A DNA stretch of 22,179 bases from Candidatus Falkowbacteria bacterium CG02_land_8_20_14_3_00_36_14 (GCA_002781265.1 PETS01000069.1:1-22179); one strand, 5' to 3'; counted from the stretch's first letter, positions 7,530 through 14,953 are shown. A program made the numbers and translations. The notes: generated by a model from the sequence alone, not told the origin.

Positions 7530-9833
7530 TTAATTTATTATATTAAAATCATCATTTGCTCCTGACAATTCTTTCTTTAATTCTAAAAACTTTATTAAAT
7601 CCAAATTGTCCATATTATTCATCTTTAAATATTTCGGCGAGAAAGTATAAAGGACATCATTAATAAAAAGGCTTCTTTCGACAGTATTGTCATAATATCT
7701 AATTCCTCCCCAAGTTTCGCTTTCATTACTGGCTATGCCCCCGTCAGAATGGTCAATTTTTCCTTTTAAGGTAAAGCCATTATCATCAACTTTAAATACG
7801 ACCGCGCCGCTAAATACGAATTGGCCATAACTATTATTATCCTTTGCCTCCATAATACTGGCGGGAATAACTAAAAGATTTTTTTCCTTTGAAAATAAAA
7901 ATGCTTTATGGTCGGAGAGGGCTATGGAATCGCTGCCGCTGTCCCCTAATACATATTTATCAATTTCTTTGGGATTGGCTACATCGGCCACGTCAAAAAG
8001 AGATAATTTTATACCCTTAGTCGTAACCCCTCCCCATTCATTCTCTGTGGTTTCCTTACCCAAGCCGATTAATTTATGGTCATCATAGGGATGAAGATAA
8101 TTAGAAAAGCCTGGAATTTTTAACTGGCCTAAAACTTTAGGATTATTCGGATCGGCTAAATCAATAACAAATAAGGGATCTGTTTGTTTAAAAGTCACCA
8201 TATAGGCCCGATTCTGCATAAATCTGGCAGAATAAATTCTCTCGCCCGGCGCTAATCCTTCCAGCTTGCCGGCCGGCTTTAAATTTTCATCCAATACATA
8301 TAAATTATTATAAGAATCCTGCTGGCCGCTATCGGTAAATTGCGACCAAGTTCTATTTTTGGTAGTAGCAATGCGAAAAAATCCATTTTGCTCATCCATG
8401 GAAAATTGGTTTAATACTTGGCCGGTGACTTCTCCGAATGTTTTATATTCCAAACTGCCGCTATTAATGGCGATCTTATGGATAACCGTTTTTTCAAGCT
8501 CTTTAGATATATCCTCGTATTTCTTCTTCATGGCCGCTTCTAATTCTTTTTGCGATTTTTCCTCTTCTTCATTGGTTAATGATTTCTTAAATCTTTCAAT
8601 GATGGCAAAAATTTTTCCGCTTTTTTCTTCATCTGATAGAATATAATTATCCACCTGCTCAATTTTAGCAATTCTCTCATGGTCTTTGGCGCTTAATCTT
8701 GGCAATACAATATCTTTCATCACGGCCATCGCCAACTGAAACTCGCTGATATATTTTGTGTATGTAATATAAATATTATTTTGCGAAACATACATATTCT
8801 GGTTGGCTGACATTAAATAGACCTCGCTTTTCATGTCTTGGCCCGCATCCTTCATATTTATGGCGGTGATGGTGGTAAAATTATAATTATCATAAGGAAT
8901 GTCAAAATAATATACCGGCGGCATAACGCATCCAGCATCAGCGCAGCCGTTTACCACGGTTTTTTCATCGGCTAATACTCTGGGTAAAATCACCTGATCA
9001 TCAATATAATTATAGGAATAATTAGTAGTTACAAAATAAACCCAGTCCCCGATCATCCGGGAATTATTATAATTGCCTTCAAAATCCAAGTCTTTTATCT
9101 GCTTGGGATTGGCTTTATCTTTAATATCAAAAATTTTTAAAAAGGTGAAATTTGATCCTCTCCTGAATGTTTTGTATATTTCCGTATTATATATATTTTG
9201 GTTTTCCCCGTAAATAACCAAATAATCGCCGTTAATATAAATATTTTCCGGCCTTGACTTAAAATTTATTTTAGAAATAATATTGGCATTATCAGCCGGA
9301 TAAGCGTCAATGATAAATAAATCATTATTAGCAACGGCATAAATATATTTGCCATCGGTTTTTATAATATCCGCTTCATCCACGCCCGCGACCTGCACAT
9401 TGGTCGGCGAATAATCGCTGGGACCGGCATCTGGCTTAGCAGCATCCGATGTGATGCCAGGACCGGCAAGATTAGATATTTCCCTGGATACTTGCGCTCC
9501 ATCAACTGCTCCCATCGGCAATGCTAAACTTTTCACGCCTCCGCTAAAACCCAGGCCATAGCCCATGCCGGAACTTAAAGGATTAGCTTCTAAAAAATTT
9601 TTTAAATCTTCCCAATCAGTAAATTTTTTTATCTGTGTCTGGGCGGCCAGTTGCTGATCCAGCGTTTTATCAATCTGGCTGTTGTCCAAAGGATTTGAAT
9701 TATTATCTGTGTTTTGCACCGGTTGGACTTTAGGAACGGTTAATTTTTTTAAAGAAATTAATGAGCAGCCGGACAAAAAGAAAACAAATGTTAATAAAAT
9801 AATAATTAGTTTAAAAGATTGTTTTTTTTTCAT
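7530..9833 (-). CDS. Secreted beta-propeller domain lipoprotein
   Basis: 767 residues. The N-terminus MKKKQSFKLIIILLTFVFFL followed by SGC is a classic lipobox, with the acylated Cys at residue 23. After a low-complexity linker, VQVAGVDEADIIKTDGKYIY (about 146-165) marks the Beta_propel family of secreted proteins. Repeated blades follow (for example LFVIDLADPNNPKVLGQLKI and LSLFDVADVANPKEIDKYVL). A charged helical insertion at about 395-465 (ERIAKIEQVDNYILSDEEKS, then a Glu/Lys-rich stretch) interrupts the propeller. Cysteines at DAGCVMPP and nearby could form a disulfide. The role is unknown; such domains are thought to mediate surface binding. It heads the membrane block reading down to 5022, with a possible TATAAT just upstream. 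Confidence 0.88.
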   Translation of the reverse strand: MKKKQSFKLIIILLTFVFFLSGCSLISLKKLTVPKVQPVQNTDNNSNPLDNSQIDKTLDQQLAAQTQIKKFTDWEDLKNFLEANPLSSGMGYGLGFSGGVKSLALPMGAVDGAQVSREISNLAGPGITSDAAKPDAGPSDYSPTNVQVAGVDEADIIKTDGKYIYAVANNDLFIIDAYPADNANIISKINFKSRPENIYINGDYLVIYGENQNIYNTEIYKTFRRGSNFTFLKIFDIKDKANPKQIKDLDFEGNYNNSRMIGDWVYFVTTNYSYNYIDDQVILPRVLADEKTVVNGCADAGCVMPPVYYFDIPYDNYNFTTITAINMKDAGQDMKSEVYLMSANQNMYVSQNNIYITYTKYISEFQLAMAVMKDIVLPRLSAKDHERIAKIEQVDNYILSDEEKSGKIFAIIERFKKSLTNEEEEKSQKELEAAMKKKYEDISKELEKTVIHKIAINSGSLEYKTFGEVTGQVLNQFSMDEQNGFFRIATTKNRTWSQFTDSGQQDSYNNLYVLDENLKPAGKLEGLAPGERIYSARFMQNRAYMVTFKQTDPLFVIDLADPNNPKVLGQLKIPGFSNYLHPYDDHKLIGLGKETTENEWGGVTTKGIKLSLFDVADVANPKEIDKYVLGDSGSDSIALSDHKAFLFSKEKNLLVIPASIMEAKDNNSYGQFVFSGAVVFKVDDNGFTLKGKIDHSDGGIASNESETWGGIRYYDNTVERSLFINDVLYTFSPKYLKMNNMDNLDLIKFLELKKELSGANDDFNIIN

Positions 9834-9889
9834 AATATTTTGATTTATTTATTATATAATATTTAAAATTTTTATATGCTATATAACTT

Positions 9890-10222
9890 TTATTCTAATT
9901 TAAAATTTTCCGCATCAATTTCCACCCAATTTTCCCCGTCTTCATCCCATTTATAAACATTTAATTTTTGCGATTTTTCATCCTGGCTATAAACATACTG
10001 CACGTCGGTTTCCGAACCGATCCGTTTGGAAAAAGTGGTCTTTTTGTCAAGTATTACCGGCTTAGACACATACTCTAATCTAATTTTCCCCAAAGGCCCC
10101 TGAAAAACAACATAATCAATGTCAACCCCGCCCTCATCTTCCATATACTCATTGCCCTCATCTTCTATTTTAAAATTATCCTTGATATGCCCCAATATAT
10201 TTTTCCATTTTTCTTCAGTCAT
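9890..10222 (-). CDS. Small conserved hypothetical cytosolic protein
   Basis: 110 residues, acidic, without signal peptide or membrane span. The N-terminus (MTEEKWKNILGHIKDNF) is helical, followed by a beta-rich domain with FQGPLGKIRLEYVSKPVILD, KKTTFSKRIGSETDVQYVYS and YKWDEDGENWVEID. I recognise this layout from other patescibacterial genomes as a conserved protein of unknown function, but I cannot name a family with confidence. The ATG at 10222 lies only eight bases after a perfect extended -10 box, so its mRNA is probably leaderless or nearly so. The gene begins the same-strand block that continues into the beta-propeller gene 56 bases further on. Confidence 0.8.
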   Translation of the reverse strand: MTEEKWKNILGHIKDNFKIEDEGNEYMEDEGGVDIDYVVFQGPLGKIRLEYVSKPVILDKKTTFSKRIGSETDVQYVYSQDEKSQKLNVYKWDEDGENWVEIDAENFKLE

Positions 10223-10230
10223 ATAAAATT

Positions 10231-10239
10231 ATTATAGCA
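10231..10239 (-). promoter_or_regulatory. Extended -10 promoter, probably giving a leaderless mRNA
   Basis: The minus strand reads TGCTATAAT. The hexamer ends eight bases before the ATG at 10222, so transcription starting about seven bases downstream would begin at or next to the start codon. No Shine-Dalgarno sequence is present. Confidence 0.55.
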
Positions 10240-10261
10240 TATTTTAATTATTTATGGCAAT

Positions 10262-10296
10262 AAAAAAACCGAACCTATTTTTAATTTGGTTCGGTT
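10262..10296 (-). terminator. Rho-independent terminator after the VanZ-QueH gene
   Basis: On the minus strand a perfect 9-bp stem AACCGAACC/GGTTCGGTT (arms 10288-10296 and 10267-10275) with a 12-base loop is followed by a run of Ts. It lies 27 bases past the stop of the VanZ-QueH gene and upstream of the next promoter, separating the two transcription units. Confidence 0.9.
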
Positions 10297-10323
10297 GTAA
10301 TATTATAGATTGGGATAATACTA

Positions 10324-11235
10324 TTATTTTCTCATGCTAAACTCACAGCCGCAGTAATTCTGCCGGTATAATTTAAATTGGTGGGATATTTTCACGGCTT
10401 TTTTATACCCGTCTTTCTTCTTAAAATCCCGGTCCAAATATTTTAGGCCGTATTTTTTTGCCAGCATATTGCCTATTTTAGAAATTTCTTTATAATTTTT
10501 ATGCGGACTGATGGTTAAGGTGGTGGAAAAATATTTGTATTTTTTTTCTTTGGCATATTTAGCAACAGTATTTAATCTTTCTTTAAAGCATATTTTACAC
10601 CTGTCCCCGCCTTCATGATCTTTCTCATGCCCCTGTACGGATTCTAGCCAATCCTGATGCTTATAGGCCGCGGTAATAATTGGCAAGCCGATTTTTTTAG
10701 CTATTTTTTCAGCTTCTTTTAATCTAATAAGATATTCTTTTTCTGGATAAATATTCGGGTTATAAAAAAATAAAGTTACCCAAAATTCTTTTTTTAAAAG
10801 CATGGCCACATACGCGCCGCAGCCGATGCAGCAAACATGCAGAAGCAACTTTGGTTTTTTCTGTTTTTGATAAAAGAGGTAAGCCAAAACTCCGGTGGCA
10901 GCGCCAAGTAAATCATAAAATAAATCAATTATTGACGCTTCTCGGCCGCTGACAAAAGATTGATGGATTTCGTCGGTGATACCGTATAAAAAAGAAAATA
11001 AAATTATCGCCAAATAGGCTTTCCAATCCTGCAGGCAATAAATCTCATCTTCCAGCCAAGACCTGGCGGCTATTAAAATTAATAACGACAAAACCCCATA
11101 CAAAAAAATATGAACTAAAATTTGATTATAATTAGTTGTTTGAATAATAAAACTACCGCCCGGCCGGCCGGATAATATAAATATAAAACCCATCCATAAA
11201 ACAGTCAATAAAATTTTTAATATTTTTCCCAACAT
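10324..11235 (-). CDS. VanZ-like membrane domain fused to QueH epoxyqueuosine reductase
   Basis: 303 residues from ATG 11235. Residues 1-122 form a VanZ-like domain of four membrane spans with the hallmark GITDEIHQSFVSGREASIID (85-104). Residues 128-303 are a QueH (DUF208) domain: LLLHVCCIGCGAY (130-142), VTLFFYNPNIYPEKEY, GGDRCKICFKERL, TTLTISPHKNY and LYRQNYCGCEFS. QueH reduces epoxyqueuosine to queuosine in tRNA and uses these paired cysteines for an iron-sulfur cluster and metal site. QueH is usually a stand-alone protein, so the fusion is unusual. An upstream TTG would add 19 residues (NPHPPLVRG...) encoded by an intergenic hairpin, and I rejected it. The gene ends just before a strong terminator. 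Its link to the DJ-1 gene upstream is only by proximity. Confidence 0.9.
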   Translation of the reverse strand: MLGKILKILLTVLWMGFIFILSGRPGGSFIIQTTNYNQILVHIFLYGVLSLLILIAARSWLEDEIYCLQDWKAYLAIILFSFLYGITDEIHQSFVSGREASIIDLFYDLLGAATGVLAYLFYQKQKKPKLLLHVCCIGCGAYVAMLLKKEFWVTLFFYNPNIYPEKEYLIRLKEAEKIAKKIGLPIITAAYKHQDWLESVQGHEKDHEGGDRCKICFKERLNTVAKYAKEKKYKYFSTTLTISPHKNYKEISKIGNMLAKKYGLKYLDRDFKKKDGYKKAVKISHQFKLYRQNYCGCEFSMRK

Positions 11236-11241
11236 GCGATT

Positions 11242-11276
11242 AATCGTCCCCCTGACAAGGGGGGGATGAGGGTTAT
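11242..11276. repeat. GC-rich hairpin repeat between the DJ-1 and VanZ-QueH genes
   Basis: A 6-bp perfect stem CCCCCT-gaca-AGGGGG (11248-11263) is followed by GGATGAGGG reaching the DJ-1 stop codon. The same arrangement (minus strand: ACCCT, a spacer, then CCCTT...GGGG) recurs at 21460-21487. It overlaps the end of the DJ-1 gene and the spurious upstream start of the next gene. Confidence 0.55.
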
Positions 11277-11887
11277 TTTGACAAAGCTTCAACTATTTTT
11301 TCCCCGAACTTTTTAGCCGAATCCGGACCGTCGGCGGTGATAATATTTTGAAATATTGTTACATCCTCGCCGGTAAAACCGGCTCCGCCGGATTGTAAAT
11401 CTGCCTTGACTCCCGGCCAAGAAGTAGCTTGTTTGCCGTCTAAAATGCCGGCTTTGGCCAGAATGGCCGGAGCGACGCAAATAGCGGTTGTCAGCTTTTG
11501 GGCGTTGTAAAACTTAAGCGCCAGCACCTGCAAGCTTTCATCATCTAATATTTCTTCCATACCGGCTCCGCCCACAAAAACCACGGCGTCATAATCATCA
11601 ACATTAATATCCCCAGTCGTCAAATTAACATCAACTTCCGTGCCACCTACGCCCCGCGCTTTTATTTTTTGAATGGAAGCGACATCTATAGCCGCACCGG
11701 CACTCTCCAAAACCTGCCTGGGCTCCAAATATTCTTCATCCCGAAAATCAACCGGCGCGATCACCATTAATATTTTTTTATTTTTTAAAACCATATTATT
11801 TTCTTCCGGCACACTATTATCTTTATAAATAGCATATCCGGATATTATTATTAATAATACTGCTATAATCAAAATTATTTTTTTCAT
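11273..11887 (-). CDS. Membrane-anchored DJ-1/PfpI family protein
   Basis: 204 residues. A hydrophobic N-terminal anchor (about 3-20) precedes a DJ-1/PfpI domain (about 37-203). Family features are FRDEEYLEPRQVLESAGA with the conserved Glu near 51-52, the strand VVFVGGAGMEE, the nucleophile elbow TTAICVAPAILAKAGIL with Cys137, GKQATSWPG, and the ending ITADGPDSAKKFGEKIVEAL. Members act as deglycases, chaperones, proteases or amidotransferase-like enzymes; the exact activity cannot be read off. The usual His after the nucleophilic Cys (ICHGP in PfpI proteases) is Val here (ICVAP), which argues against a PfpI-type protease. The anchor predicts that the domain sits outside the membrane. The gene diverges from the plus-strand locus at 11953, sharing a 65-base intergenic region. 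Confidence 0.88.
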   Translation of the reverse strand: MKKIILIIAVLLIIISGYAIYKDNSVPEENNMVLKNKKILMVIAPVDFRDEEYLEPRQVLESAGAAIDVASIQKIKARGVGGTEVDVNLTTGDINVDDYDAVVFVGGAGMEEILDDESLQVLALKFYNAQKLTTAICVAPAILAKAGILDGKQATSWPGVKADLQSGGAGFTGEDVTIFQNIITADGPDSAKKFGEKIVEALSK

Positions 11888-11920
11888 AATACTTGCTTTT
11901 TAAATAAATATTTGTTAATT

Positions 11921-11926
11921 TATAAT
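11921..11926 (+). promoter_or_regulatory. Candidate -10 box for the plus-strand locus
   Basis: TATAAT stands 26 bases before the ATG at 11953 and 14 bases before the GGAGAG ribosome-binding site at 11941-11946. No convincing -35 is seen at the right spacing. Together with the terminator at 12259-12285 it frames a plus-strand transcription unit inside otherwise minus-strand DNA. Confidence 0.35.
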
Positions 11927-11952
11927 AAACAACAAATAATGGAGAGCAAAAT

Positions 11953-12249
11953 ATGATCATTGCACAATTAAATAACACTTACTATGATATACAAGCAAAT
12001 TTCAGAGCAGTTTTTTTCTCAAAATGTTTTTTAGTTATAGGTTTTTTAGATGGCATAACTAATTTAAGGAATGTTGAACTGGCAACTTTTATCCACAACA
12101 TTATTTGAAGTGGTTTATCTATTGCTGTTTTCATGTTTTTATTAACCGGCGACTTAAAAACTATAACACAAAAACAGATTTTAATTCTGCTCCCGCCGTT
12201 ATTTTATGTTATATCATACGGTTTTATTTATTTTATTTACACTCATTAG
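11953..12249 (+). pseudogene. Small three-span membrane protein gene split by one in-frame UGA
   Basis: This is the only plus-strand gene I can support. GGAGAG at 11941-11946 is well spaced from ATG 11953. The frame gives 51 residues (MIIAQLNNTYYDIQ...), meets UGA at 12106-12108, and then stays open in the same frame for 46 more codons (SGLSIAVFMFLLTGDLK...YFIYTH) until UAG at 12247-12249. Hydrophobic segments lie at about 18-36, 53-66 and 75-97, so the two halves together look like one 98-residue membrane protein. A strong terminator starts ten bases after the UAG. I do not recognise the family. The simplest reading is a recent nonsense mutation; readthrough or a sequencing error are alternatives. 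No other gene here uses UGA as sense. Confidence 0.55.
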
Positions 12250-12258
12250 CCGGTGTCT

Positions 12259-12286
12259 ACCCTTCTCTAAAAGAAGGGTTTTTTAT
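12259..12286 (+). terminator. Rho-independent terminator of the plus-strand locus
   Basis: A perfect 8-bp stem ACCCTTCT/AGAAGGGT (12259-12266 and 12272-12279) with a 5-base loop runs into six Ts on the plus strand. It begins ten bases after the UAG at 12247-12249 and also sits at the 3' end of the converging malic enzyme gene. Confidence 0.8.
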
Positions 12287-12288
12287 TT

Positions 12289-13422
12289 TTATCCCTTCAT
12301 TATTTTTACAATCGCTTTAACGACGTTTTTATCAGTGAGGTCGGGAAGAATTTTATTTTTTGCCGGCTTAATACTATAAGCAATGGCTATAGCCGCGTCA
12401 ATTTTAATTTTAGCGGTTATTATTTTGATATTATTATCCAATAATCCCCTAAATAACCCGGGAAAAACTAAGGCGTTGTTAATCTGGTTGGGGAAATCCG
12501 ACCGGCCGGTACCGACGATTAAAGCGCCGGCATTCAAAGCCGCCGGCGGCATTATTTCCGGAACCGGATTGGCCATGGCAAAAATAATCGGCGCCTTATT
12601 CATTGACTTTATCATCTCGGCATCAATCAAATTGCCCTTGGAAACGCCGATAAAAATATCGGCTCCGGCCATGGCTTCTATTAAGCCGCCTTTAATTTTT
12701 CTACGGTTTGTTTTTACAGCCAATTCTTTTTTATATTTATTCAATTTTTTCCGGCCTTTATAAATTGTCCCCAAACTGTCAAGCAATATTATATCGCGAA
12801 AACCTTGGTTTAATAATATTTTGGCAATGGCCATGCCGGCCGCTCCGGCACCGTTTATAACTACTTTTAATTCTTTCGCAATCTTATTGGTCAAACGGCA
12901 AGTATTGATTATGGCCGCCAAGACGATAATAGCCGTGCCGTCTTGGTCATCATGAAAAACCGGGATGCTTAACTCTTTTTCCAAACGCGCCAGTATGGCA
13001 AAACAGCGCGGGGCAGAAATGTCTTCTAAATTTATGCCGCCGAAACTCGGCTCAATTAATTTGCAGAAATTCACAATCTCGCCCGCATCCGTCGTATTCA
13101 GGCAAAGCGGAAAAGCGTCAATGCCGGCGAATTCCTTAAATATAGCCGCTTTGCCTTCCATCACAGGCATGGCCGCTTCCGGCCCGAGATTGCCCAGTCC
13201 TAAAATCGCGGTGCCGTCCGTTATGATTGCCACCTGATTGGCGCGATTGGTTAGCTCCCATGTTAATTTTTTATTTCTGCCGATAGCCGAAGAAACCGCC
13301 GCCACGCCCGGCGTATAGGCAAGGGATAAATCATCTTTTGTCTTTAAAGATATTTTTGACTTTATTTCAATCTTGCCTCTTATTTTTTTATGGAGCGCTA
13401 ATGATTTTTTATTATAATCCAT
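12289..13422 (-). CDS. Malic enzyme, NAD(P)-dependent
   Basis: Oxidatively decarboxylates malate to pyruvate in the cytosol. 377 residues from ATG 13422 (MDYNKKSLALHKK), the short bacterial/archaeal form without a phosphotransacetylase tail. Key residues visible are catalytic Tyr36 in LAYTPGVA, TDGTAILGLGNLGPEAAMPV, catalytic Lys91 in MEGKA, metal ligands in INLEDISAPRC (Glu133, Asp134) and FHDDQDGTA (Asp159), and the nucleotide-binding GAGAAGMAIA. MANPVPEIMP and GTGRSDFPNQINNALVFPG are also present. A TTG at 13452 would add ten residues, but these derive from an AATTTTCAATTTT direct repeat, so I prefer the ATG. Cofactor preference (NAD or NADP) cannot be decided by eye. It converges with the plus-strand locus and lies downstream of rarA, with a palindromic repeat between. 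Confidence 0.94.
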   Translation of the reverse strand: MDYNKKSLALHKKIRGKIEIKSKISLKTKDDLSLAYTPGVAAVSSAIGRNKKLTWELTNRANQVAIITDGTAILGLGNLGPEAAMPVMEGKAAIFKEFAGIDAFPLCLNTTDAGEIVNFCKLIEPSFGGINLEDISAPRCFAILARLEKELSIPVFHDDQDGTAIIVLAAIINTCRLTNKIAKELKVVINGAGAAGMAIAKILLNQGFRDIILLDSLGTIYKGRKKLNKYKKELAVKTNRRKIKGGLIEAMAGADIFIGVSKGNLIDAEMIKSMNKAPIIFAMANPVPEIMPPAALNAGALIVGTGRSDFPNQINNALVFPGLFRGLLDNNIKIITAKIKIDAAIAIAYSIKPAKNKILPDLTDKNVVKAIVKIMKG

Positions 13423-13427
13423 AAAAT

Positions 13428-13456
13428 TAATTTTCAATTTTGTAATTTTCAATTTT
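13428..13456. repeat. Short AT-rich direct repeat upstream of malic enzyme
   Basis: AATTTTCAATTTT occurs twice in tandem, separated by G or a few bases, immediately before the malic enzyme ATG. It creates a false N-terminal extension of that gene. A similar AT-rich duplication (TTGTAATTAAAATT, twice) lies at about 19199-19227. Confidence 0.5.
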
Positions 13457-13490
13457 AAAACTATCTTTTAATTTCTAACTTTTATAATTT

Positions 13491-13643
13491 TGTCATGCCG
13501 GCCCTCGATCCCGGCATCCAGTTTTCAAATATATGAACGCAAAATTAATAATTATTTTCCAAATTCATACTCTCTTGAAAACTTCTTTTTATTTTCACAT
13601 TCCGGTGGCTCCCTCCTGGATCCGTGTCAAGCACGGGATGACA
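13491..13643. repeat. 153-bp nested palindromic element
   Basis: The left end TGTCATGCCGG...CCGGCATCCAG (13491-13521) forms a hairpin. The right end, read from the other strand, is TGTCATCCCGT...ACGGATCCAGG (13614-13643). Inside, GTTTTCAA followed by TATGAA is repeated in inverted orientation (about 13521-13535 and 13564-13582). Ends starting TGTCAT and inner borders ending CCAG or CCA match the inner hairpins of the element at 4875-4997, so the two are related in plan though not identical. The element occupies most of the 250-base gap between rarA and malic enzyme; no gene is visible there. Confidence 0.7.
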
Positions 13644-13672
13644 GAAGAAATTGCCATCCAATGACATTTTCT

Positions 13673-14881
13673 TTATTTTAAATACTTCCTCCCCTGTAGC
13701 TCCTTCGGCAAGTACTCCTGCTTTTCTTTGTAGTTATAATCCGGCGAGTATTTATAATCTTTCCCGTAATTTAAATCTTTCATTAATTTTGTCGGCGCGT
13801 TCCTGATATGAAGCGGCACGGGCAAATTGCCGTATTCGGCCACATCCGCGGCTGCTTGATTATACGCACAGTACAAGCCATTGGACTTCTTGCACTTGGC
13901 CATATAAACAACTACCTGCGCCAAAATTACATTGCATTCTGGCATTCCTAAAAAAGAACAGGCATTAAAAGCGGCCACGGCCTGCTCCAGCGCGCGCGAA
14001 TTGGCCAGCCCGATATCTTCGGATGCGAAACGGATAATCCGCCTAGCAATATATAAAGGATCTTCCCCGCCGGCAAGCATCCGCGCCAGCCAATATAGAG
14101 CCGCATTGACGTCGGAACCGCGCATGGATTTGTGCAAAGCGGAAATTATATTATAATGCTCTTCGCCGTTTTTATCATACAATAAATGCGATTTTTGGAA
14201 AGCTTCCTTGATAATTTTCTCATTGATATCGCGGCTCTGGGCGCCAGCGTATTCTAAAATATTCAAAGCTACCCGGCCGTCGCCATTGCTCATTCGCGCC
14301 AAAACATTAATAGCGCCATTATTAATTTTAATTTTCTGTTTTCCCAGCCCTTTGTCTTTGTCGCTGATGGCTCTTTTGATTATTTTTTTAAGGTGGCCAA
14401 CATCCAACTGCTTCAAGACAAAAACCCGGCAGCGTGAAAGCAAAGCGCCCCGCACCTCAAAACTCGGATTCTCGGTAGTAGCCCCGATAAGAATTATCAT
14501 GCCTTGCTCAATATGGGGAAGCAAAGCGTCCTGCTGGGCTTTATTCCACCGGTGGATTTCATCAAGAAATAATATTGTTTTTCTGCCCAGCCTTTTATTC
14601 TCTTCCGCCCTGGTTATGATGGCGCGCAAATCCTTGACTCCGCTGGTGACGGCGCTGATCTGGATAAAATCCGATTTTGTCTTCTGAGCGATAATATAAG
14701 CCAAAGTTGTCTTGCCGCTTCCCGGCGGTCCCCAAAAAATTATTGAAGGCAGATTATCGGATTCAATGGCCTGGCGCAGTAATTTGCCTTCTCCGACAAT
14801 TTCTTCCTGCCCCAAAAATTCTTCTAGCTTGTCCGGCCTCATCTTATCAGCCAGCAGATTATTATTTGTTTTAATTGCCAT
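13673..14881 (-). CDS. rarA: Replication-associated recombination protein A (RarA/MgsA AAA+ ATPase)
   Basis: 402 residues from ATG 14881. RarA is a clamp-loader-like AAA+ ATPase that acts at stalled replication forks and works as a tetramer. Visible motifs are LADKMRPDKLEEFLGQ, Walker A GPPGSGKTT (51-59), Walker B ILFLDEIHRW (103-112), sensor 1 GATTENPSFEV and the Arg-finger region ALLSRCRVF. The C-terminal oligomerisation domain carries SMRGSDVNAALYWLARMLAG, ARRIIRFASEDIGLA and PLHIRNAPTKLMKDLNYGKD. The frame extends upstream to a TTG at 14944, but that part is hydrophobic and overlaps the preceding terminator. ATG 14893 is a possible alternative start. The length and the motif order are normal for the family. 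Confidence 0.95.
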   Translation of the reverse strand: MAIKTNNNLLADKMRPDKLEEFLGQEEIVGEGKLLRQAIESDNLPSIIFWGPPGSGKTTLAYIIAQKTKSDFIQISAVTSGVKDLRAIITRAEENKRLGRKTILFLDEIHRWNKAQQDALLPHIEQGMIILIGATTENPSFEVRGALLSRCRVFVLKQLDVGHLKKIIKRAISDKDKGLGKQKIKINNGAINVLARMSNGDGRVALNILEYAGAQSRDINEKIIKEAFQKSHLLYDKNGEEHYNIISALHKSMRGSDVNAALYWLARMLAGGEDPLYIARRIIRFASEDIGLANSRALEQAVAAFNACSFLGMPECNVILAQVVVYMAKCKKSNGLYCAYNQAAADVAEYGNLPVPLHIRNAPTKLMKDLNYGKDYKYSPDYNYKEKQEYLPKELQGRKYLK

Positions 14882-14921
14882 ATTATTATGCATAAATATT
14901 AGCAGGATAATTAATAAATTA

Positions 14922-14953
14922 CAAATAAAAACCCTCTGGATCAACAGAAGGTT
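14922..14953 (-). terminator. Rho-independent terminator after the broken small gene
   Basis: On the minus strand AACCTTCTG pairs with CAGAGGGTT (arms 14945-14953 and 14930-14938; one G-T pair) around a short loop and runs into TTTTTATTT. It lies about 40 bases after the stop at 14994 and separates that gene from rarA. Confidence 0.8.

Noticed and set aside
11236..11292. Upstream TTG start of the VanZ-QueH gene
   Set aside because: The 19 extra residues are encoded by the intergenic hairpin repeat and overlap the DJ-1 stop; ATG 11235 gives a normal VanZ N-terminus.
12106..12108. Alternative genetic code with UGA as Gly or Trp
   Set aside because: Genes of 400-767 codons have no internal UGA, and gpmI ends at a UGA exactly where the family ends.
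12105..12320. Plus-strand frame of 71 codons starting at TTG
   Set aside because: It overlaps the in-frame continuation of the 11953 gene, runs through the terminator and into the converging malic enzyme gene.
13423..13452. Upstream TTG start of malic enzyme
   Set aside because: The ten extra codons come from an AATTTTCAATTTT direct repeat; the ATG at 13422 fits the family.
14208..14687. Plus-strand frame of 159 codons
   Set aside because: Antisense shadow of rarA; the product has no recognisable domain and no ribosome-binding site.
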